Source: Tubiluchus corallicola (lineage: Eukaryota > Priapulida > Priapulimorpha > Priapulimorphida > Tubiluchidae). Taken from it: a DNA stretch of 60,000 nucleotides. Under the pieces are notes generated by a model. The model had not been told where the DNA came from. It ran no database searches and saw only the letters and a program-made list of their open reading frames with translations. Every line of letters starts with the position of its first letter. The stretch's first letter is position 1. The position numbers were made by a program, and so were the translations under genes. Below, one piece after another: positions 12,765 to 24,700 of the stretch. The stretch is taken from the NCBI GenBank assembly GCA_030141605.1, contig JAQGDQ010000201.1, positions 163,501 to 223,500 of the forward strand. Reading direction: 5' to 3'.

Positions 12765-15700
12765 ATGGCTCGGAGCAGGAGCAGATCACCACGATCATCA
12801 AGAAGAGGTATTCTTTGATTTTATCTGTTTCATGTAATGTGCTTTCATTTGTACTAATATTATAAAATTTGGCATAATATGAGTTACCCGACAGTTGTTT
12901 ATATATTACGAGCTTCAAAAAAGCTGCTTATGTATACCATAAATATTTGTACTTGCAACTTTTGTCATTTATTCATTCTGCACATATAAATTAAAGGCTA
13001 GTGTGAATCACCAGATTTGTGTTTTGCAGAACAAAAAGTGTCTTGACTCATTTTAAATGAACAGTGGCTTATACTAAAAATAAATTAGTATCTTATTTAC
13101 AGTGACATCTGTTTATTGTAAATAGCTTTTATGCTAGGTTACTTTCATTGTGTAACTGATTTTTGCCAAACTTTAAAATCTAGCTCACAACTTCTTTTTT
13201 AAACTGAACAATAAGTACTTTCTAAAATATTCCAGTTTATTCACTGTAATTACGAATTTAAATTTCAGAAAGAAGACGTTCCAGGTCAAAAGATCGAGAA
13301 CGTCGTAGAGGTAAACGATTGCTTAACATTACTAATTTAATACTGAAAACTACTTTAGATCCAAACCCAAATAATTTTTGTTCAGATTAAATAATGGCAT
13401 GAAAATTTGTTTGCATACAGTTGTGAATGAAATGACAGATCTACATTTTTGCTTTAATAACAACTTGTAACAGCCTGTTTAGTATTTATCAACAAAATCA
13501 CTCCTAGGCTGTTTAATGTGCTTTACTTCTTCAGCTTTTTTCTTTTGTCCTGGGAGATGTATAATGTGTGTGCATTCGAACATGGCTAGTTACCTCTGCT
13601 TTTCAATATGTGATGAGGTATGTCCATAATCAATTAGAAGGTACTCCAAGTAGTATTGACAGCACACTTTCTACTCACCATCTTGTTTGTTAAGAATTAA
13701 TAAACTTGATTAACTAAAACTTCTTTTCGTGCTTGAAAAGATCAGTGTCTACCTTATTTACTCATCTTAGCACCCATGCTTCATTAAGGGCCCCTTCTAA
13801 GGAAATGGAATGAAAAAACAATAGCCAACCATGTTCAAATAGCCCTGTGAAAAATCTGCATTAGTCTCAGCACACGAGCAAAAGTAGCATAAGGCTTGCA
13901 ATCATATTAATACTAGTATTTACACACTATCTGTGCAACAGTTAGTAATAACAGCTGAGTCATAACAGGCTGCAGGTGAAACATACAAGCAGTATCCTGT
14001 CTGTAGCTTTGGCATGATTGTAAGGACTGTGTGTATTTGAACAACGTAGTGCTGGATTTATCTAGTATGCATATAATGCGTACACATATGATATAATGCC
14101 CAGGTCCTAAAACGTGGATGTGCGATAACTTTTCTTGCCACAAGCTGGTGTCTATAATTAACTTTAGCTGCATACTGAACAAACTAAAGGATATAATAGT
14201 ATAAACCAAATTCAGTCTAGATGCGAAATCCCGAACATGTCCCGTGCTTTTGAATGTGCATTATCATTGTAAATGGAAATCAGAACGAGAAAATCATGAT
14301 TTTCGTTGTCAAACTACATTCACGCTATATCCCGTATACCGGGTATCTGTAACGGCGTGATTCAGATAACTGCCACAAGCTAATTGAGAAGTAATTAAGA
14401 GTCATTCCGTGAGAAAATCAGCAAAATAGTGGAAGGTGACAAATCACCGATTTTGTTCATATTCACAGGGTTTGATGGTCCCCTCAGATGTACCCCACAG
14501 CCAAAATATTAGATTTCAGAAATGAGCCGTTTCTGAGAAAAGCCGCCATTTTGATTTTTTTCGGATTTTGGCCATTTTGGCGTAAAAAATTGCCCATTAT
14601 TTCTCACGTTATTACAGACAGTAAATGAGCGATCCAGCACTAGTTAATTGGTGATATATATAGTAGGGGTCTTACCCTACCGTACCATTATCGTTGCCAA
14701 ATTGAACCTCCTTTTTAGTTGGTGTCATCAGATTGCAAAAGATACGTGTCTGCTGCTGCTGAATTTAGACGCCATTTTGAAATCCCCATAACTCCACTGG
14801 GGCGGGTATTGGGGGACTAATCAATATATTTTTATTTGCAGCTTGACTAGTCCTACAAATGCATGAAATAAAATTTTGGCCAGCGATCTCCCAAGAGTCC
14901 AGAATTTTTAGCCAAAGTTGCTCTTTTTTGCCATTTTCACAACCTTGACCTATATTTAGCTATTCGCCTTGGAATGACGGTGTTGCCATTAGAATCGATA
15001 CAAAGTGCAGCAACGTCAATGTTTATAGTAGTCAGGCTTTAGATGTCTGGGCACTCCTAGCAACCAGGCCCCTCATCAGGGGGCCCCATTCCCTTCGAAG
15101 GGCCCCTGTGACGATTACAACATAGTGATTTTTGTAATCTGTATAAAACACGGAATAGTTTCATGTACATAATAACAGTTTCGTGTACAAGTGCTCGGGC
15201 TATATACCTATGGCCCGTGGATCAATATGGGGGCCTCGGGAGGGCCCCACTGTCTTGACTGAAAAATAGACTTCAGTCAAAAAGGTTTAGTGTCGCTTTG
15301 CTAAACAAGATTCTAAAGTAAGGCGAGACAAGGCACTATTTGTGAAATTGTGTTGAAACCGCCGTGAGCATCGAATATAACATGTTGCGAGCCAATTTTT
15401 AAAACGCGCACAGCTTTGTGTGGTCTTGTATTCAACAGGCGAATAGTTGTCAGTCTCTGATATTTTTCCTCAAATCAATTCGAGTTAATAGTTAGTTAGT
15501 TACTAATACCCTGGTGTGGCAACTTTGGCAGCTTCGACAACCAGACTTCTGCTTACTAACAACGGGCATTAACAAAAAAACTGGTCAAGAAACGCAGCAA
15601 AGGCCAGTACGACCCTGCCTCGGCCGTTACATACTAATTCCGACTCTGTGCAACGTATGTTTCAAGCCATTCGCTCATATTGTATTTAACCGCCAGGTTT

Positions 15701-18700
15701 GCACCGTCTCGTAAAGATATTCGCATATACACCGACTACCATATTCAACTAAACTCTAACGAGAATCAGGGCGCTGACGCTTATAATCGCAAATTTTCAA
15801 AATAACAAAAAGGCAACAACAAATTCTTTACGTCCACGACTATTTTTTATTTGCCAATATTCAATGAAAAGTCGCACTATAGTAAATAATAATAAGCTAA
15901 TAATTGATAATACATACAGTAAGCTGCTACTATGTGTTGCTATGATAACCTCCTTATCAAAAGAGACACAGAGAGACAGAGAGAGACACAGAGAGACACA
16001 GAGAGAGTCACAGAGAGACAGAGAGACAGAGAGAGTCACAGAGAGACAGAGAGAGACACATAGAGACAGAGAGAGACAGAGAGAGAGACACACAGAGACA
16101 GAGAGAGACACAGAGAGACAGAGAGAGGCACAGAGAGAGAGACAGAGAGAGACAGATGGAGACACAGAGAGACAGATGGAGACACAGAGAGACAGAGAGA
16201 GACACACAGAGACAGAGAGACACAGAGAGACAGACAGAGACAGAGAGAGAGACAGAGACAGAGACACAGAGAGAAACACAGAGAGACAGACAGAGACACA
16301 AAGAGACATAGAGAGACAGAAAGAGACAGAGAGAGACAGAGAGAGACACAGAGAGACAGAGAGAGAGACACAGAGAGACACAGAGAGACAGAGACAGAGA
16401 TAGAAACACAGAGAGACACAGAGAGACAGAGAGAGACAGACAGAGACACAAAGAGAGACAGAAAGAGACAGAGAGAGAGACAGAGAGACACACACACACA
16501 GAGAGACAGAGAGAGACACACACAGAGAGAGAGAGACAGAGAGAGACACAGAGAGACAGAGAGAGACACAGAGAGACAGACAGACACAGAAAGACAGACA
16601 GAGACAGAGAGAGAGACACAGAGAGACAGAGACAGAGATAGAAACACAGAGAGACACAGAGAGACAGACAGAGACACAAAGAGAGACAGAAAGAGACACA
16701 GAGAGACAGAGAGAGGCACAGAGACACAGAGAGAGACACAGAGAGACACAGAGAGACAGAGACAGAGAGAGAAACACAGAGAGACACAGAGAGACAGACA
16801 GAGACACAAAGAGAGACAGAAAGAGACACAGAGAGAGACACAGAGAGAGAGACAGAGAGACACACACACAGAGAGAGACAGAGAGAGACACACACAGAGA
16901 GAGAGAGACAGAGAGAGACACGGAGAGACAGACAGACACAGAAAGACAGACAGAGACAGAGAGAGACACACAGAGAGACAGAGACAGAGATAGAAACACA
17001 GAGAGACACAGAGAGACAGACAGAGACACAAAGAGAGAAACAGAGAGAGAGACACACACACAGAGACATGGAGAGACAGAGAGAGACACAGAGAGACACA
17101 GAGAGACAGAGACAGACACAAAGAGACACAGAGAGACACAGAGAGAGAGACAGAGACAGAGAGACACAGAGAGACAGAGAGAGACACAGAGAGACAGAGA
17201 CAGAGAGAGATCCAGAGAGAGACAGAGAGAGACACAGAGAGAGACACGGAGAGACACAGAGAGACAGACAGAGACAGAGAGAGACACAGAGAGACAGAGA
17301 GAGACAGAAACTGTAATTTATCGTTTCTTTTTGAAATTTGCATTTTTTTATTCAGAATTATGAATAATTCGTACAAATTTTTTCCGATTTAGGTCACATT
17401 CGAGATCGAATCTCGTCAATTTATGGACGAGCTGGCCAAAATTTTATTAATGATCTAAGTATGCCTGGTCAAGCTGTAAATAAACATATATTAATTATAC
17501 TTCAAATACCCGCCCCAGTGGAGTTATGAGAATTTTAAAACAGGGTGTCATTCAGACTGTAGCAGACACGCATCTTTCATGAGCTCATGATACCTACTGA
17601 AAGAGAATCTCAATTCATCAAACTCAATGTGGCAATAGGGCAAGACCCCTACTATATATACCACCCAGCAACTAGTCTTAGATCATTCATTTACTGCTTG
17701 TAATGATATGACAAATATAGGTCATTTTTTTACGTCAAAATGGCCAAAATCCGAAAAAAATCAAAATGGCGGCCTATCTCCGAAACGGCTCATTTTTGAT
17801 ATCTAATATTTTGGCTGTGGGGTACATCTGAGGGGATCATCCAACCCTGTAAATATGAACAAAATCGATGATTTGTCACCTTCCACTATTTTTTGACTTT
17901 TGCATGGTTTTCTCGCGGAATGACTCTTAAGTCTTTGGGATAGTAATTAGTATACTAGGAGCAGCTACGCATCATTTATTTGTAGAGTTGTTGGAAACCA
18001 ATTAAATTGGCTAAAAACGATAATAGTTTTCATTTTTCCAGAAAATAAGTAATTGGAATCTTTAGTACATGAAATAATATTTTATGCACACTATTTGAAC
18101 TTGGCAGATTTAAAATTTTTTTGTAAATTCAGCAAAAACTTTCCTACCTTAATAATTTGGTCTTCTGAAATGAGTGCATGGCTGAATGGTCATGGTGATG
18201 TGATTCACAATCAAAGTTGGGATTGTGCTGAGACTGGTCAGTGAATGGTTGGGTGAATTTGCTCTGGGTAGTTTCTTTGACATTAATTGGCAACATTGAT
18301 TCTGATCCCATCTCGCAGAGAGGGAATGTACATACAACTGAATGTGGCTAAGACACCTCTACTGGCTCAACGGCTCATCTTATAACTTAGAGGCATGTCC
18401 TTTGATAATGGATGCTCGATTCCAAATTGAAGTGCACTGAATTGTATAAAAAAATAGTTGGTGTTTCTATTCTGCATCAGGACCAAGCAATTTGCCTGAA
18501 TAGTATGTAAACTTGTGAACTATGTGTAAATGCAATCGGGCAGAATCAGGGCCTAATAGCTAATTCAAAAATAACTGTGTATACACCTGGAAGTTCTCAA
18601 AGGGTTGAAGCTGGTGTAAGAGTGAATTTATCTTTAAAAAGAAGATTTTTGATATTTTTTCAGAACGTGTTCATCGCTCACGATCTAGGTCACCGAAGCG

Positions 18701-21700
18701 ACGCCGTTCAAGGTAAAATTTAGTATTTGCATGGGTAGCAAAAATCAGACTCTTGTGCCTCTTTCCTTATAATACCCGTCGGGTACCCGATTGTTAAGAT
18801 TCAGCTGTAATGAAGAAACCGTAATCATTTATATTCACAAATAAAAACAATCGCTGGCATATTTCAACTAATTGTGTTATCTTAACAATAAACATTTAGT
18901 TATTACACGCTTAGGCCTTGAACACAAGCTATGAGCCACAAAAGTTACTGTTTTGCCACCGCACTGCCTTATCTGCCAGATTCTTAATTACTTGTGTAGC
19001 ACACTTATCAATGAATCAGCTATAGGATAGGGGTTATTATAATCTATCGTTGTTTGTGTGTGTTGTTAAACTTAACAGTCCGTTTGTTGGTATCATTGTT
19101 AGTGGCGTGAAAGCTTTTTAAATGTTAATAAAACATTTCGTTTGAACAATAAGTATCTGTTCTACAGTACAAGTGTGCCGCAGAAAGTGGTATTTAAATT
19201 TTAATTGAATTCTTAAACAATGGATATCCTATTAATAATATTGTCTGCATTTTCATTGTCGGAACCGGGTAGAAATATCAGGCTCGGGTAACAAACAATG
19301 TGAGTAAGTACCCGAGTAAGCGGGTACCTGATGAAAACGCTAGTAAAATTAAATTGTCAGAGATTGATTGACTAGATAACGTCTGTTAAATAAACAATGG
19401 GGGGGTGCTTATTAGCATCACTTAAAGTAGTTGCTAGTCACTGACTTTTATAGGAAATCCTACAGGATGGTATATATTTTGCTAAGGGTGTGCAATAACA
19501 ACGAGTAGTACTACAGAACAATGTAGTAAATCATAGTATTGTTCAAACAATAACAAATCTATCATGCTCTCAAAATTCTGGTTGGAAGCCGTGTACATTT
19601 TACAAATCTTACTGCTGTCTTCAGAGGTATGATTGAACTCATTGGAGTAGTGACTCAAAGAAGTGACTCAGTCTTCCAACAGGTCTTACTGATGTCTCAT
19701 AAACTTATCTGTTGAATACTGCTAAATCAGTGCTGATCAATGGCATGTTTTTATCTTGGCATTCACTCTCTCCTTCAAATAGTTCAAGCAATAAAATTAA
19801 TCCGCAAGTTTTCCGGTCACTGTTCCAGTCATACATTCAAGATTGCAGGCTATGCGAGATGTGTTGGGCTTTTATGCTAAACTTTGAGAACAGAAAATTG
19901 TTTGATCCTATATTGTTTCAGCAAAAGTTTGATGTAATAAAAATTTGTTACATAAAATACGTGGTATAAGGTTATCTTCTACCCTGTATAGTAGTTAGTG
20001 GTACTGTATTTTGCAATGCAAGCACAAATTATAAAGTAACTTTTCCCTTTCTCTTAAAGGTGCCTAGTTAAGGTGTTAAACCTTAAATGACTAATGGCAT
20101 GCTACTTTCTAATAAAGCTGAAACAAAACTTGTTTCTGTTATTATGGTCAATTCAGGAAAGTATGCTTGAAATTTGTTATTTTATTGCTATATTTGATTT
20201 GTGTTCTTTTTGTTGCTGCATTGCGTAGCAGACATTGTAATTTGAAAAAAACATTTATAATTGTCAATTTCTTATTGCTAGATATAACAATTTTGTGGCA
20301 CAAATGCTGAACTGTTGATTTTTCTGAACTAAAATGACTGTGTTTGCAGAAATTTATTACATATAGCTGTTTTTGTAGTGTTTCATCAATCCTAAGATCT
20401 ACAGTCAATGGTTGTTTCCCTTTGCTTCTAGATCTCCTGGCCAAAGAAGAAGTCGATCTCCATCCACAAGGAAAAATTCAAGGTTAGTTTTAAAGATCTT
20501 TTTGTGTCATCTAAGTGAAATGTAAGTTTTTTCGGGATATGACTACGCTTGGCAGCAGTTACTGAAACTCAATGTTTTAAACAGTATAAAGTAGGTTCAC
20601 ACAAGATCTGGTGCTGTCCTGTGAAAATAGCATTAGTAGGTGCATCATGTTAGAGTAGACTGTAAATAGTTGCTTCAGTAAAAATGAAACTGGTAATTTG
20701 AAGCTACTGTTACCAGCTGAATGCCTGCACACAGTTAAAGGAACAGGGTGAACAGTCTTCAATACATTTTAATCCAGGGTCATCCAGAAAAGCATGCACG
20801 GTCATCCAGAAAAACCATCACCTGCAAATTCTTCAAAAAACAAAGATAAGTGAAAAAAAGTAAAAAAATTAACAGAATAACAATGAATATGTATACTTTA
20901 TGCACAAGAAATTTAGTTGTAAGTTTCATGTTTTATTTGCCTGAACTTTTTAAAAATGTTTAAAATTGTATTTCTGTAACAAAGAAAGAATTTTTTCAAT
21001 ATTTACTGTTTTAATTAAAAAAAATCCAGTTTTTAGTATTTCTTTATCTACATAACTTATAAAACAGCCCTGATAGTCCTTTACATTTAGGTTATAGTGT
21101 GTTGGACAATATCTCAGTGAGTGTATACTACAAGTGGTTTGAGAATGGGTCAAATTTTGGCAAAATGAGGTTAATTCAGTTATTGACCAACTCGATCTAG
21201 ACTTCACAAATTATTCAAATTGTAATATTCTTTTTGTTATGGAAATACAGTTTTAAACATTGCCTTTTAAAAAATTCAGGAAAATAAAATGTAAAATTTA
21301 GAGTTAAATTTTTTCTTGTGTGTAAGGCATATATCTGTTCATTGTTATTCTGTTAAATTTTTATGCCTTTTTGGCTTGTAATCTTTATTTTATTAAAGAA
21401 TTTCCAAATAATGTTTTTTTCTGGACGACACTGTACACTTACATATATTCGAATTTCTGCATAATATGCACTCATACAAAGTTTTGCCTACAGTTTTAAA
21501 CAAAATCATTATTATCCTTATCGCTTGATAAACAGATCCACCTGAGATTGCTTATGCAGCTCATATAGTGCGCACACAGAAATGTCACAAATGTGACTAT
21601 CTAATATTTTGGAAAAAACTTGTTATTAGCTTTGATTGTGTTGTTTTTCTTCACTGGGCCTAAGCACGTCATCACTTTTTCAAAAATGAGTGCATACACA

Positions 21701-24700
21701 CCAGTGTCAAACAACTGTGATACTAACGTGATTTTACTAATTACTTTTGTTGCTAAAAATTAACATTTTTCACGAACATTGTAGTAACCCTACCTTTTTA
21801 AGAGTTTTGTCTTTTTGTTTAAAGCAGGTACAGTTTATCGATGTAGCATCACTGACAAAATTACTTGGATGCAAATACTGGCATTGTTAAACACAAAAGA
21901 GCTTGCAAAAAAGTGATTGTAATTACATTGAAAAGCAAACTGCCTAACAGGCGTCACCTTAGTGAGATAAAAGATTATAAATCATCTTATAAATAAACTC
22001 CAAAACTGTGACTCCAGTCCACTAACATTGACATGATTTCCATGTCAATAAAAAGTTATGAGGCAAATAACAACAATTTGTAAAAAATGTTTACTTTTAA
22101 GAATTGCTACAATTTTTATCAGTAAATTTTCTCTAAAATTTAAGGCAGATGTTAAAAGTAGAGTGTAGGTGGGTTAAAAATGTGACTTAGCTGACAGCGG
22201 TCCATATTGAAAAATTGTTAAGAAATCTCAAGAAGGCTGGAACCAGAAGTTCTAATTTTGTGGTGACGTTTTGTGTTCTTATAAAATTGGGGTTCTTTTT
22301 GGGCAACAGCATTGACCTGACACTGTCTTTAAATAATGTAAAGAGATCATTAACAATTTAAACAACGGAATTGCATGGCAAAATTACTGTTGTTTTACTA
22401 CAAGATCTTTGCAATATAAAACAATAAACATAACACTGTTCTATGGTAAAATGATGTTGTCTAGTACAGTGCTTGCGAGGTAAGCTTAGACCCACAACTG
22501 GTACGGAAATTTATAAAACTTCGTGGTCACTCATTAGTGCCACTGACATTCCACTTACAGGATACACCAACAGCAGGAAAGGTATCTAAGCTCCCATTAC
22601 CAATGCATACCTTGGCATGGACCCAGTGTCTATGGTAATCTATAATTATGGCCAACAAACGGTGAAGAACCTACTGCAGTTACAGTAGTTTCCAAGCACA
22701 CGAAAAGTGCACTGGAAGATATACCATGCTTATAATTAGTTTAACAATAACTGGGTAACTAGCCACTGTTTGCTTTATCATAATTCTTCATTCACTTGAA
22801 AGTTACATCATACATTCAAAAAAGCTGTATGACAAGGAGCCTGTATAGTAATAAACATTTGTTATCAAAGTGCGTATGTATGTGTGGGTATATTGCACAA
22901 GTAGCCAAAAAAACAGCAGAGTCATGGACTGTATTAAATTGGCATAAATGTTGAGTGTAAAACTGGTTATCAAATGATATTTTTAGATGCTTATGTATCA
23001 TTTTATGCTGCTGATTAGCACCATCTCAGATTTGAATGTGAGTGTGCAGTCAATTTGCTTTCCTTTCTGTTAGGGTGAGCAGTAAGCTGTTTTTAAGAAG
23101 CTTTGCTTGAAAATGCAAAAAAAAACCCTCAGTGCAAATTAGTACCATTCTACAATAGCAAAACTGTATAGCTGACTTCGCTGTAGTAGAACCCAGTGAT
23201 GTCATATAATAATTTTTAATGCTGTAGCTTCTTGAAACATATTTGAAACATGCGTAATGCCACACTGATAACAGCTAAATTTAAACATTTTTTCAGCTGA
23301 AATGATAGTATTAAAACTTCAAAGAGACAAGCTAATAAGATAACTAGGCAATTTTTGTGCGGAAGTAATTTATCCTGGAGTAATTAAATACTGACAATAA
23401 TATACAGACCATATTTTTTTGTCAGCCCAAATCAAAAGGCACCTGCAGTGCCGGAGCGACAGCTAACAAAGGCCGAAATTCAGGGTAAAACAGAAGACGA
23501 GATAGAGATGATGAAATTAATGGGATTTTCTGGATTTGAAACAACAAAGGTAGGTAGTTTAAGATGTGTTTCTCATTTCTAAGCCTAATATTTGTGAAAG
23601 GTTTCTCTATTCTGCAACATGAGTTGCACCACTGGTTATACTAGTTCATCATTACTTATCATCATCAATCAGATTATTCTATTTTGTATGCTATTTACGT
23701 AAACAGTTTGGGTGGCCCATGCGTTTTGTGGCATTTTTGCCATGTATGGGTCTCCCAGCCCAAATCAGTATGTAAATTATAAATGAAATATAATATTTCA
23801 TAATTGTGATGTGAGTCGCATAAAAATTAAAAAAAAAGTTAAAGTTACGGTTTCCAAGTACATAGTAGTATGAAATTCTTATATGTACAGCAATATTAGC
23901 AGATTCCTTAGTTGCAGTTTCGCTGTATCATGAAAAGCTAAAAATAAAAAAAATAAATGAGTGATTCATATGCCAGACCCACAGATTCCATTGCATTTCA
24001 GGGCTACTATGGAAGGTGAAACAAGGTATCACGTGAACCTTAAATAATCACGTCTTAATTGGATGATCAATCCTCTCATTTTAATGATGATCTTCTCTTC
24101 TTCTTGGTCATGAACAAATAAAATAATTCAGCCTTATTTTCTTGACCTGACATACATGAAAACATAGAAGTTTATCCTCCTGTGCAGAGACATGGAATAA
24201 TAATGGCTGTGTGCTTGAGCTGAAATGTGTGAAACTGTCAAAGTCCATCTTCAATAAAAGAAACACATGAAATTATTAAGACTCATGTGTTAAATAGATA
24301 AGCATAAAATGATTAAAGTTCATTTTTTGAGGCGGACATAGTTAAATAGTTAAATTTCCAAATAATTTTGACATGATTCTTATTAACAATAATTGGAACA
24401 ATAAACAAAAATCCTATAAAAAGAGTTAAAAAGCGTGGTGCTCCGCTACTCGGGTCAGCATTGAATCTTTGAATGAAGTTTTTTAATTCAGATTCTATTC
24501 AAACCTAAAATTATGGATTCATTTAATTCACCATTTCAACTGCATAACGTCTTTGTCATTAAAATGTTTGAAACAGCATGCAATCAGCACGTTTTAGCTG
24601 CAATTCCTACGCTCAATCTTTAAACAAATTATTAGTGTTTTTACAAAATCAAGCAATGTGCATGTTCTTTGCAAGAAAGCCTTTGTTTAGTGATTCAATA

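Larger units (their letters stand above)
14395..17930. mobile_element. DNA transposon-like element with ~500-bp inverted arms and TTAA flanks
   Basis: The sequence from 14399 reads GAGTCATTCCGTGAGAAAA. The reverse complement of the end at 17926 reads GAGTCATTCCGCGAGAAAA. Both arms continue to align, with substitutions and small indels, for about 500 bases (14399 to about 14905, and about 17405 to 17926). Shared landmarks include the AGATGTACCCCACAGCC block and TATATATAGTAGGGGTCTT. Each end abuts TTAA (14395-14398 and 17927-17930), which fits a 4-bp target duplication. TTAA targets are known for the piggyBac and Kolobok superfamilies. No transposase is visible between the arms, so this is a non-autonomous or gutted element; superfamily assignment is inference. 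It lies inside SNRNP27 intron 2 and contains a large satellite array. Confidence 0.82.

Noticed and set aside
15797-17376. Very long open frames (373-496 codons) over the satellite on the minus strand and 82-179 codons on the plus strand
   Set aside because: They exist only because the GAGACA repeat lacks stop codons. Composition is Ser/Leu/Val/Cys or Arg/Glu/Thr monotony, with no domain and with overlapping open frames in parallel.
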